Origin: Chrysaora quinquecirrha
Taxonomy: Eukaryota; Cnidaria; Scyphozoa; Semaeostomeae; Pelagiidae
Length of the DNA: 64,000 nt
Direction: 5' to 3'
Assembly (NCBI GenBank): GCA_014526335.1
Contig: JACTAT010000039.1
Span: 7,183,604 to 7,247,603 of the forward strand
The position numbers and the translations under genes are program-made. Each line of letters opens with the position of its first letter. The stretch's first letter is position 1. The notes beneath the pieces were generated by a model, which searched no databases, was not told the origin of the DNA, and saw nothing but the letters and a program-made list of their open reading frames with translations. Below, in pieces: positions 46,065 through 58,785 of this stretch.

Positions 46065-47094
46065 ATGAAGCTTTTCGTAATTTGCGGATGCTCCGACTCC
46101 GACAGTACAGACAAAAACAATTGTCTCCATGTAATGAGAAATCTTCGTGCAAGAGGTCATGAAGCTTCATTGCTTGGTAAGTTGACGGTTTTAAACATGA
46201 GTTTCGATTCCAGATGCTTGGCATTTGAGTTGCTACAAATTTATCAAACTCTTTTGCATGAGGAGTTTGCGTTATATTTAAATTTTCTGGTATTTTGTGG
46301 CGCCTGCCAGCGCTGTTAGCAGAAGGCCTTCATGTGAACTCCCCTAGAAGGACAGAGAAAAATGATATTATTTAAAAATTAATGATAAATAGCAAAGTTT
46401 TCGTGAGAAACCTTACTTTTTAAGAAGTTTTGCTTGAAATGGTTTTTAAAGTTATCAATTTTCCTTGGAGCAAACATGGAGCCCTTCGAAACGAAACGAA
46501 AACATTTCGTTTTGCTCAGGGGAAACCCCAGGTTTGAATTTTTTTTTATGTTGGTCAAATTGAGTTGAAAAAGAGTGCCTTTCTCGTAATTTATAGTTAT
46601 TTAGCTCAATATAAGAAGTAAAAAGCCTTTCCTTTGTTATATTTTCCATTTTCGAGTGATTTAATAAGAAATTTCATCATCTTTTTCTAGATCTTTCGAC
46701 GATCTCGTCTCTAAACAACGGAAAACTGGCTGATGCAAGAAGCCCTGGTGGTAACGAAGAATCATCAAAAGCGTTAGAAATCATGAAAAGATGCGATGCA
46801 GTTATAATAGTCGCATCTCAAAACAACAGTTATATACCAAAAAGAGTCTTCGAGTTGGCTGGGATGAAATTAAATAAAGAAAATGTACAGAACAGTTGTG
46901 TTTGGGATAATTGCGGCGTGTGTTGCACGATCATTGCAAACGCAAAGCGAAAGCAAAGAGTAGCGAAAGAACTTTGGGCAATTCTCAACTCGAGTTATGA
47001 CCGATTAGATGTCTCTGATTTTCTGCCTTTTGGAAAACCAGTAAGCTACCATTGTGATCCAAAGCTAGAAACGGCTGGGCCATGTGTTGTCTGA
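46065..47094 (+). CDS. NADPH-dependent FMN reductase-like flavodoxin-fold protein
   Basis: Two exons, 46065-46176 and 46691-47094, joined in phase 1 through GTAAGT and TTTTTCTAG, give 171 residues, the usual size of a small FMN reductase. The N-terminus MKLFVICGCSDSDSTDKNNC corresponds to beta 1 and the phosphate-binding loop of the family (usually GSxRxxS). A second landmark, CDAVIIVASQNNSYIP, corresponds to the VxxTPEYNxSIP segment that contacts the flavin ring. Here the PEYN residues are changed (SQNN), so flavin binding may be weakened. The C-terminal half follows beta-alpha order but is diverged. Such proteins reduce FMN or quinones in the cytosol. No targeting signal is seen. The family call rests on fold-level motifs. 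Confidence 0.65.
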
Positions 47095-47310
47095 AAAGAG
47101 AACTGACGAAAATTTGGGTTTCTATTGGGTTCTCATAACCTTCCAAGCAACTAATAAGTTCAGAAGTATCAAGCGTTGCATTCACTTTGGCAAAAAAGAA
47201 AAAGAAGTCACAGTTTTTTTGAACTGTTAACTTTTGGTGTTTTGTAACTTGATAGTCCTGAAATCGGACCCGGTTTGGTTTTGTAGTTCAGTTTTTGTTG
47301 GGATTAAGAT

Positions 47311-47980
47311 CAGGGCCTCTTTTAACATACAAACTGGGGGGGCAAATGCCCCCCCAGTCGTGCTGGCTGCCCCCCCAGTTGAAGCTTTTTATGATGTTTT
47401 GCCCCCCCAGTGGAGGTCCCTTTTTTCCCTTTGATGCTTTTATTTTAGCAGTTTCTATTTTCTACACTAAGCAAGAAACCGAAATAGCAAGTAAGAATCA
47501 AGAAACCCAGATAAAAAATGCTTTTGTTTTCGAACAAGCCTCCCTTCGACAAGCCTCCCTTTGCTAAGTCCAGCTTAGATTGCTATGACAATGACTACTG
47601 TTATGACAACCAAACAAAACAATCTAAAGAGGTGAAGTCACGGTTCCGGGTTTACCACATGTTCTACTGTTCTACATGTTATATTATCAGTAATCAGTAG
47701 ATCAATCAATTATCAGTATAATCAGTGATAATATTTACAAGGATGCCTTATGCTGAAAAGAGAAAGCTTGAGAAACAACGAAAACTAAATAATGATGCAG
47801 CAAAATGTCGTAAAATTAAAAATTTCTTCACTGTAAATAAAACTTCAATAATTTTTGACTCGCGCTCGCCTGCATCATTATTTTGGCAGTTGCTGAAAAA
47901 TAAAATTTTTCCTTCGGTAAAACTGAGGTCCCCTTTTTAAAATTTGCCCCCCCAGCTCTGATTCCTTAAAAGAGGCCCTG
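47311..47980. mobile_element. hAT element with transposase remnant in the 3' region of the FMN-reductase-like gene
   Basis: The termini CAGGGCCTCTTTTAA and TTAAAAGAGGCCCTG are perfect 15 bp inverted repeats. The 670 bp element is flanked by the perfect 8 bp duplication ATTAAGAT (47303-47310 and 47981-47988), diagnostic of hAT. A plus-strand open stretch at 47742-47940 begins MPYAEKRKLEKQRKLNNDAA and continues KCRKIKNFF, resembling the basic start of hAT/ZMYM-type transposases. I therefore read it as an internally deleted derivative of an autonomous element. Confidence 0.85.
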
Positions 47981-48178
47981 ATTAAGATATTATTGTCCTG
48001 CTCTAAAATTAGTTACAGGATGATGTGGTCATTGTAAATATTACCATATGACTGAATAATGTTCTTATTCAACAGTCTTGTTTTTGAATTTTAATTTCTT
48101 GTAGTTTATATTATTTTAAATATTTGCAAAATATATTGTGCATAGGTGTGAAGAGGTGTAAATATATTATAAATATGA

Positions 48179-48184
48179 AATAAA
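48179..48184 (+). terminator. Polyadenylation signal AATAAA
   Basis: AATAAA in an AT-rich stretch is the first canonical signal after the FMN-reductase-like stop codon. If used, the 3' untranslated region is about 1.1 kb and contains the hAT element at 47311-47980. Confidence 0.4.
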
Positions 48185-49258
48185 TTTAAAAAAAGATGCA
48201 TAATGCCAAAGGCATAGTTAGAAAGTTGCTTTTTCTTGATTCAACTCCTGTGTAAGGGAAGTAGACGAGTAAAAAAGATAGAAGAAACCACACATGCCCA
48301 TAATGCAAAAGTCAAGAGAGTCTGTAGTAGACAAGGGCAGCCAAATTGCTTTAAGCCCGAAACGTCATACAAACATTTCGCTGTTTGGTATTTCACTCAT
48401 TAGGCAATCCTGAGTTTCCATAAATTAGAAAAGTTTTACTTAAGAACTTAAGAAAATTCTCGATTGACTATACTACTAGGTAAAATTTGATAAAATACAC
48501 ATAAGAAGCTCCATTTCTATTACATGGGCCAAAGTTCTTGTAAATATTGGTGTAGTTTGAACCAAGTTTAGGACTTGGACCAAGGGGTTATTCACTCCTT
48601 CAAAGTCTCGTTCACCCTAGCTAGAAAACCTTTGTTTTCACAGAAATCCCTTGGAGATCCTTTTTTTTCATAAAAATCTCGTACAACGTTTTAAAAGCGA
48701 CTTGCGCCCCTGGACTTGGACAAAAAAGTTTACTGTTGCAAGCAAAGAGACGTTCTCATGGAAGCGAAGCGAGGTGCAATTCACTCCTTGAAAATCTCAT
48801 AAAACTACTATAAATCCTATTGTTTCCGTGGAAATCCTTTCGTTTTAACGGAAATCTAGTACGCTCTTTTTCGAAGAGTGAGATGCCCCTCAGCACTCGC
48901 ATACAATTTTCGGAGTTCAAAACAACCAGCAGCCCTAAGGTTTTCTGCAGCTTTTGAACAGCTAGTTGCAGGTGACCTCTGCTTACTGCTTGCACACAAA
49001 TTGTAAGCCGAGACCTGTATTTAATTGTTATTTGCTCAAATAACTAGCTTTCTTTAAGCGTGAATGTATGAAGCAAAACAAAGTTTCTTGAAAAATTTTT
49101 GTTTATTTATCAACCTCGTTTTAAAATTGAGGCTACAAAGCACGCAGGATTTTTGGCGCAAAAACAAGAGAAACTTCCCTTTGGTTCAACTTTGCTTGTC
49201 CTGTGCTTGTTGCAAGTTCTTTGGCAGCATAAGAGTCCAGTGATATCGTCGATCAAAG
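48185..49258. other. Intergenic region upstream of UBR7
   Basis: It contains a copy of a dispersed repeat (about 48590-48900) with GGAAATCC, CTTGGAGATCC and CTCGTAC motifs that recurs at 13500-13745, 50800-51115 and 56805-56935. The last 200 bases should hold the UBR7 promoter and 5' leader, but I see no clear TATA or CCAAT box. Confidence 0.45.
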
Positions 49259-52200
49259 ATGTCAGACGATAAAGCAAATGATATTGTGTCAATGGTTGAT
49301 GTCTTAGAAGAGGACAATGCTTTAGAAGAAGAAGCAGCCGCCGTTCTTGGTGCCTGTGATGATCAAAACTGCACCTATTCTCAGGTAAATTTTAGGCTAG
49401 GGCTAGGCCGGACTATTAAACGCACAAAACGCACGTTTTGAAATTTCGAAAAAGTGATGATCTCACGTCACAGGGCCACATAAGTGCCACAACTAATAAA
49501 CCAGTATGGAATGTTGATTTCTTGTGCACCGGAAAATGGCATAGAGAACAATAGAAGCTATTGTTTTCAGGGGTCTTGTGCACACTCATCTTATCCATAC
49601 TGGCTAATAAATGTTCGCAAATTATTCCTTTGAAGAATAAAAATTTGGAAAAATGCAGATTTGATGGGTTTTGGTCATTATTGAGATGGTGTTGCTTGGT
49701 TCCTGTTTGTGATTGGGTACAAAATTAGGATGTAAAAAGTCATATGCTGTTTACTACCACACTGTATAGTATGGCATCTGCACACCCAATTTTTTCAATG
49801 GAACAACTGTTAAACAATTGGAAATATAGAAGAAAGGGGCCAAACTTGAAAGTTTGCTCCTCGTGCATGCAAGATATTGCCTTGAGATACAGTCTAGAGA
49901 TCTCTTTGAAAACTGGCATTTCACTCCTCAAAAAGAAATACATAATTCCCATTGAGATGATCAGATTCTTAAGAGATTTCTATTAAAGGTATAGAAATCT
50001 CAGTAAAGGGGGTTTGAGATTCCAAGGAAGCAATTACCCCAGTCTGGAATTCTTGTAGATTTTTCACAGAAGTGCATGTGAAAGCAATAGAAGAACAATA
50101 GGGCTTATTGTTTGCCCAAAGTTTTATGCTCGAACATCTTCTGTGTGCAGTACATACTTTCCAGTCTGGTATTTATCCCTCTGCTGCAAGTCCCAGAAAA
50201 CACTTGAAGAATAATAGTGCATGTGCAAACTTGGCATTTGCTTTCTCAGAGATCATGAAGAAACTCTAACAATTCCATATTTCAAGACTTAGCTATGTAC
50301 ACTCCAAACACCTTGCCCATTGACTTTGCTCATGATTACAGGACATGGACTCATCACTGAAATATTACTTAACAACAATCCTGAGTGAAATCATTTTGCC
50401 AGCAAATGACAGACACCAACCCTAGGGGGCCGGGCAGTTGAGAGACAGGGGGCTTTATACCCTTCGATAAAAGGACCAGAGTGGGAAAAATTGCTTTATT
50501 TGAACAGACTTGGAACGTAATCTTTAACTTGCTTTATGTTATCTTAAACAAATGATTTCCTGCAATCTTAAGACAAAACCTTTTGCTGTTGCTGACAACA
50601 GCATTGTGCTTGTTACCCCAATGGGGGCAACTTACTTCCTTGGAGACTTAAATTGTTGCATTTGGAAACTTCTTGGTAAACTTATTACACAAGTCTCTTT
50701 TTTGCTATTGAATGGAATTTTTGGATGCTGACAATCACAAAAACAGTAATTGCCTCAAATATCAATTCAGTTCTGTGAAAATGAAACTAAGGGACTTGCA
50801 TAGCAAGTCTAGATTTATTACTCCAAAGGGGCATAGCACTCTTCAAAAAGCATAAAACAGGTGAAACTTGGGAGAAACTCGGAGGAAACAAGACAGCACT
50901 CTCAAGGGGCATTTCATCTGCAAAAAGGCGTATGAGATTTCCATTCAAACAAAAGGACTTTCAAGGGATTTCCGAGAAAACAATAGGACTTCCAGCAAAG
51001 GTGTACAAGATTTTCAAGGAGTGAATTGCCCCTCGAGCACTCTAACAAGCGTTCTGTGAAAAAAACAAGATTCCAGCTGAGGGTGTACAAGATTCTGAGT
51101 GAATTGACCCTTCGTTACCGCTATTGAGTTAAACTGGATACTCAGACTACCTGTACTCGATCCCCAACTTCTGCCCCCTCTCTGACTCGTGGTTTTCCCA
51201 TGTTTATTATTGTTGTTGCTGTTATTGCTTTCAATTTTCTTTTCACCAACACAATAACAAAGATCTTTTTATGATTGCAATTACTGTAATGCAATAAAGT
51301 CCGTTATTAGATTTATTGGCCTGTCTGGGCAGAGACAGGCATTACTTCAATGAGGGTGTTTGACTCTTAGCTCTCAGAAAATCTCTCTTATTCATTTCCT
51401 GTTTTTTCTTATTTGATTGATTATAAATTCAGGGCATTAACCTGATATCTGTTTTGCTGTGTTTTGCCGCGGACTTTTGTTTTTATGGAAAAGTATTACC
51501 CATCTTTCTGCACAATACCGTTATTGTTTTATTGTCTTTTTTGGTGCCTGAACACGTGGGTAGCGTTACTTTTCAGCTGTTTTTCCAATTGTTGTTTAAT
51601 TCGATTGATGTTTAGTCTTTTCCTTATTCTAATTTTTTAATACCAAACACACTCCTCGCAGTAAATCTTTCAGTCAAAACACATTTATTGTTGTTTTCGA
51701 ATAAATATTGGATTATTCCCGCAGATTATTGATTGTAATGAAAAAGATTGAAATAACAAAGTAAGGTCTTAATATGATGAAACATTGTTAGTCAAACATT
51801 TGAGATTTGCTTTTCAAGCAATGTTTCGCCGTGTTTGACCGTTTGGCCAGATCCCAAAACAAAACGTTACCTGTTTAACAGAATTACATGAGGCCCTGAT
51901 GAAACATTTGAGATTTGCTTTACAAGCATTTGCTTTCAAGCAATGTTTCGCGATGTTTGACCGTTTGGCTACTTCCCTAAACATTGTTGCCCAGCAAAAA
52001 TACTAAGAAATTTTTTTGACCAACTTCAAAAACTTTTTCTGCTTGTCGCAATAATATTTGACGAGCAATATTTTGCACAGAGGCCAAACGGTAAAGTATT
52101 TGTTTGCCAAGTACATTTCAAATGCTCCCAAAATGTTTCACCGACAATGTCGCGACAATGTTTGAAATTTGCCAAACAAGAAATGTTTTTGAAGTTTTCC

Positions 52201-55200
52201 AAAAAGATTGCTGTCAAATTCTGCTCATCAAACAATTTTTTGTGACGAAACGTAGCGAAATGTACAAAAGTTGCTCGAAAAGCAAATCTTAAACGTCTTT
52301 CACCAAAAATTTTTCATCGTTTCGCCAGGGCCTAATTCTCTTTTTCGCTCAGGCTCCTCAACTCGTCTCATTGGTCATTCCACTAGTCAGGCGGTATCAT
52401 ATGTTTTCCCCGGACCCTTTCATCTTGTTGCACCACTAAAACTGACAAATCCCCCATGAATTCGCATCCTTCCCTTATCACCCACAATTTCTCAACCAAT
52501 CCGCTAGAAATTCGCACCAATCATGATTGATTATCTATATTTAAAAATCTTGCTAAACTGTATCGTCTCTGGGGGCCGGGGCATAACACCCTCCAATTCA
52601 CTCTTCCAAACCCTTTTAATTTTACTCTGAATAGATGCTTTATTCACCATATTGACAGGAAAAGCCGACCGAGATTTTGAAATGGCCTGAGTTTGTCCTA
52701 AGAGGTTTCAAGAAACCTGTATTTCGTCATCTTTCGCAACTTTGAAACCAGTTTGTCTGGCCTATGCTCAAGAGAGCAATCTCCACACACATCTGTTGCG
52801 CAATAAATTAACGCTAAAATGTTAGAAGAATAAGGATTTTATTTGTATAAAGTGACCGAATTCCCAGCTGTTTATCGAATGTGTTATAAGCAACTCTTGA
52901 GTATTGCGACACATGGAATGGTGTCAGAAAACTTATTTATTATTACAAGTTTGCTTTTATTCAATTTCGTTTTCAGCTTGTTCAAATTTTTAGTTTTCTC
53001 TAGTTGCATCCGAAAAAGCATTTCTTTTTACTTTCCTTTGCTAGTGTGTTTAAGCAATCTAGATAGGGTGAATTTCTTGTTTTCGCTATTCTTTCTTCAG
53101 CAAGAGTGCAAACAAAACCCGCTTTAGACTTCCTACACCTCAACGCAAGTCTTGTATCCCCCCTCCCCTTCCGTGAACTGATAAATTTTTGTCTTATGAG
53201 CGATATAAATTTGATCAACAAATAGCTACGCGATTTCTAAATTTTTCTGCAAATCTGTATTGCTAGATTGTACACGCTTAGACTTTTTCCACGAATCGTA
53301 GTATTCGCTCCTTAGGCCCAGCCCGCTCAGAACCAGTCCACTCTGAGCATTAGGCCATCCAATTCAATTTTTTAAAGTAAATAGGGACTTATGTAATGAG
53401 TCTAGTGGACGGTTGCAAAACATGCAACAACAACAACAAACAACAACAACGTCGAGAAAAACAAAAACAACTGCGACAGCAACAACAACAACAACAGTGA
53501 GGAGATGAGCGTTTAGCCAGTTTACTCTAATTTTGGGTTGAAACTCGTTGAAACTAACCAATGAGCCGAAATCGCTTGCTTTGGGTGAGGTTTTGACCGC
53601 CTATATCAGTAGCCAGGTCCAATGTCCATTGATTCATTGATTCATATTTCAACCTAGGGGCATTTCAATCTTCGAAAACGTGTACGAGAGATTCTAGGTG
53701 AAGGTGTTCGAAATTCTAATGCATAAAATACCCCTCGATTTCAGCTAAGGTCTCCTTTATAATACGTTGCTAAAACCAGGGTCCTAAAACCTTTGTTGTA
53801 AAATTTACTGATAAAGTTTGTAGTGTAGATCAAAACGTTCTTAGAAATTTTGTCTGTATATTTCTGAAGTTCTTTTATTTGTGTTTTAGGGATACGTCGA
53901 TCGTCAAGCTCTGTATTCTTGTCTGAATTGTGTTCCAGTGGACAATGCATCGGCCGGTGTATGTTTCGCTTGCTCACTTCATTGCCACGACGGACATGAC
54001 TTGGTTGAATTGTATACCAAAAGGTACCCCGTTTGATATCACTTTGTTTATATGATACCAACATGGAACGAATATGTTATGAATTGATGCCGTTTTGGCA
54101 ACCCGTTAACACTATGTTATCCCTACAAGGCGAATACATAATGGAATGATGTTGTCTTGGTCTTAGTCCTAGTACTCTATTGACATGTTGCCATTATATA
54201 CGGGCAGCGAACGGGATTGGTTACATCAGGATCTAGAGTCAAAGTCTCTGTTTAGATGAGCACCGTATTTAGTAGACTATCTTTAAGCACACGATCCCGC
54301 ACGATCCCATACGACGCGAACAAAGAATTTTCAGCCATGCCACAGTGATGTCACGAAGAGGGGTTGCAGTCACCTACGATAAAAGCTTTTACTTGAAATG
54401 TCTTTATTATTATAGGAACTTCAGGTGTGACTGTGGAAATTCTAAATTCAAGAATTTTTCATGCAAATTAACAGTGGTAAGAACCTTTCTATTTTTTCCA
54501 GTTATACGATTCTGCCGGGGAACCTGTATTTTTCTTCCTTCGAAAGCAAGAGGCGGCAAGTGGTCAAGCCGTTCGGCTCAATCAATATCCAGGGTATTGC
54601 TCTAGAATATCATCCTTGGGGGCAGAAGATCTATAGTACTGCTTGTGCTCGTCCTTTCCTGACGGAACCAAGTCATAACTATCTGTATCTCGGCGCACTT
54701 CTCAATGGTAGCTAGAAGATAAAATCGATCGCGGCAAAGCTGAGAGGCGTGTTTCCCTCTAAGATCACTAATTAATTGCTTCGTCGCAGAGAACAAGCAA
54801 TTTACGGCTCTTTCAAGCTGCAAATAGAATGCTTATTGATAGCAGAAACGCAGCAAAACCTCCATCGGAATAGCGTCAAAGAGAATTTTTCAGCACACAG
54901 AATGAATGGCATTAATGCACCTGCAGCCTATGCATGTTTGATGCCAGTTATCCTGCATACATTGAATGCTTTACACATGTTTTTGCTTGTACTGCACAGA
55001 GTTAGCGAGACAAAAGCACCCAAAAAATCAACTAACAAATAAAACGAACAGAAAGAGCAAGCCCTTGGTTATACGATCAAACATTGTTGATCAAACATTT
55101 GAGATTTTCTTTCAAGCAATGTTTCGCAATGTTTGACCTTTTGACCACACACCAAAACATTGCCTGTCCAGCAAGATAACTAAGGCCCTAGACAAATATT

Positions 55201-58200
55201 TTAGGTTTGCTCTACAAGCAACCTTTGACCGTTGGGCAACTTCGTGAAACATTGCTCCCCAAGCAGAATTTGATTGGGGTGGGGGGTCGGACGTTCCGAA
55301 TGGTTGAGAGACCCCTTCTTTGACTTGTTATTTGCTTATACTGCACAGAGTTAGCTAGACAACAGCAACAGGGAAAGTCAACTGACATAAGATTGAAAGA
55401 AAAAACTTTCTTGTTGTTCTTGTTGTTGTTGTTGTTATTGCTGTTGTTGTTGTTGTTGTTTGAATTTTTTATTGTTGGTGTATGAGTTTTCGGAAATGTT
55501 TTTAGTTATTTTTTTCTCCAAACTAAAGCGAAGAAGACTAATATTCTCGAAGAAATACCCTAACTTCTCATTCATCGTCCATTACCGATCATCCGTCCAT
55601 TGATTGTTGTGCACTACTTCCATCCTGACTTCATCTATAATAACAGCATTCTACTTGCAAGAAACATCCATCCAAAAATATATAATTCTTTGTACTTAAA
55701 GTTATTTATGGCTTGATATCCTTTAGATAAGACACTGTTCATTCATGTATCAATTTTTGTCATGGGCCGTTAAGTCGAGCTTTAGACTTAAGAAACCTTA
55801 AGCTGAGATAAGACTCGGGCTTAATGTTGTTTGTCATGCTGACTTAGCGTTGTTAAATCAAGCTTTGAGGTTTTAAATTGTAAATCCATTAGAACAACGT
55901 TCACAAAAACAAGTTTTCTTGCACGAGAGCGATATTTGTTGCGCTTCATGTAAACTGCGAGTGAGACCATGATGGCTTTTCCTGTATAGCAGTGTGGCGT
56001 AGGCACCCAAGGTATTAGGCCTACGCTGAAATTTTGTCCAAATAAGGTCCGAAAGCCTGCAGTTCTCGGGGCCTTGCATTCTTATATATTATGAGGTCTT
56101 GATAAAGCAGTGGTAGGGCTTCTTAGTGGAGGGGTTCTAAAACTGACGGGGAAATTAATGGCGAAAGTACCCAGAAAAACAAAATTATTTAATGCGAAAT
56201 CTAGGCGTTAACCCTTTACTCGACGATGGAACCATATGGTTACAAATTATTCCACCGAGTCCAAGATTCCCCCGTTCCGTAGAATAGCCATGATTCGTGT
56301 GTTTTTACATAGAGTAATACCTATGGATTGTATTCAAAACTTCTTTGGAGTGGATTCTTCACTAATGGCGGCTGGTTTTAGCATTTCGTTCGACCGAGTC
56401 GAAGATTTTTAGGCCCGACAAAATTTCTGGCCTAAATAGAAAGTCGAAAATTCTCATTTTTTTGCAAGTAAATAACACAGTGACAGGAAGTGGATACTTT
56501 TCTTGCAGCTTTTCAGACGGGCTTTCGTTTGGACATAACAGCGAACCTTTTCAGTTAAGATGGTGGCTGTTATGGGGCATGGGCCTTTTTGGGGAAAAAA
56601 TTTATGAAAAATCGCCCTCGCCCCCCTGAACAATTTTTTTTGCATTTTTGTGATTAAAATCGTCATATCAATCAGATTTGAAGATCTAGGCAATATATTA
56701 CAAGTATTTCAATATTTGCCGAGTAAAGGGTTAATTATAATGAAAATTCGCATTAATTTCGTGTACTTAGGTATATGTATCTGAACAGTCCCTTGTGAGA
56801 CTCAAAGGGCAATTCACTTATTGGAATTTTGTACACCTTTTGTTGGGATCTGTATTGTTTTTACAGAGATCCCTTGGAAATCCTTTTGTTTCAACGGGAA
56901 TCTCGTACGCCTTTCAGATGATTGAAATGCCTCTAATTGTGGCTATTTAAGAGGAGAGTCCAGCGCGGACCACGAAGCGGGTTTCTAGTGATGATTATCG
57001 GATTTTGTTGCAGTAAAATAGTATCTATAATAAAAGCGAACATGGTCCATCGTTTTCATCCACATAAATAGATTTTACGGGGCATTAATGTTCTTGAACT
57101 GCGGAGGACCTGTTTTTCCTTGCAACAGGTACCGAAATGCTGAATCTGAGTGGTCTGTTTCACACTATTCTTTGGTAACCAGAGATACTAAGACCCTTTT
57201 CAATGCAAGATTCAACTTAAGCGCCTGTTAGGCATCATGTTTTTTCAAAACAGCTTCTAGCAGTAAACATATGCCCTTTCGTTTGACGTAAATATGGTTT
57301 TGTGGTCGTCATTAGCATAGTGCTCACTTTAAACTATTAATTACTTCGGAGTTTATGGTGTAGAACCTGCGTAAATGACTTGTGTCACTGTTAACCATAT
57401 TTGGTCATTTATCATTACTCTGCCATGTGCATCCTGTTTTTCAATGTAGCATTGCACATCTACTCGGGAGCGGTTAGCCCACTATTAATGGTTCACTTTT
57501 GATTAAAAAGCATTTTTGTATATCAAACCCATTCCGGGGTCTACAGTCCTCGCAAAAATATTGGGGAGGGAAAACTGTCTTATTATATTTGAATTATTTG
57601 AACCCTACTAACAACATCAATTTTGCCGACATTGATTTAGGGGAGGGGGTATGCGCCGTCAATGCGAGATAGTGTCACAGCCCTTTTTGCGAGGGTTTTA
57701 TGTAGTTCTTAAATTTTCTTGATTTTTATCTGATTTAAGTACTGCAAGGTTTTGTAGAAGTTTTTTGAGAGTGCATTTTCCTCAAGTGGCAGAGTATTTT
57801 GACTTTCATGAAAGAATTATAGCTGCAATTATCTCGAAATTTTGCAAACAGTTTGAAAATAACGTAAGGATTTTTTCAAAAGGTGGGCTAAGTTTAAGCA
57901 TATCATTTGCCATTGGTTGCATGTTCGAAAAGTTTGAAGTAAATGGCCTTTTATGAAAAAGTCACCATGATTCTGATTTTCTTCGTAACAGTTCTCTTTT
58001 GCTCGAAACGCGACAATTTTAGTCAATATTTTGTATTTACTTTTTTAGGAGAAAGATGAATCGAACGAAAGAAATTCCTACAATCATAATTTTCAAGGAA
58101 AATATTGTACATGTGACAGGCCATATCCAGACCCTGAAGACGAGGTACGTTAAAAAGAAATCAGAAAGAGGCCAATCATTATTTCCCACTCTTTCTGCTG

Positions 58201-58397
58201 TAACGTTTTCTTATCCTAGCTAACGTTGTTACCTTTCATTTGGGCACTTTCTAGCTAAATAGCTAAAAGTAACTTATTAACTGACTGACTGATTGGCTGA
58301 CTGACTGACTAAATAACTAACTGAACTAACTAACTAACTGACTAACTGACTGACTGACTGACTGACGGACTGACTGAACTAACTAACTAACTGACTG

Positions 58398-58452
<55 letters not shown>

Positions 58453-58727
58453 AAACTAACTAACAAACGAACTAACTAACTAACTAACTATCTAACTAAC
58501 TAACTAACTAACCAACCAACCAACTAACTAACTAACTAACTAACTAACTAAACAACTGTCCAACTAACCAACCAACCAACTAACTAACTATCTAACTAAC
58601 TAACTAACTAATTAAATAACTAAATAACTAACTAACAAACTAATTAATAAACTAACTAACTAACTAACTAACTAAGTAATTTACTAGCTAACTAACAAAC
58701 CAACTGTCTAACTAACCAACCAACCAT

Positions 58728-58785
<58 letters not shown>

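Larger units (their letters stand above)
49385..53889 (+). other. UBR7 intron 1
   Basis: About 4.5 kb without coding evidence. It holds a dispersed-repeat copy (50800-51115), a double MITE M1 insertion (51762-52335) and a CAA-rich tract (53420-53500) next to the GGACTTATGTAATGAGTCTA block. The rest is plain AT-rich intron. Confidence 0.6.
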
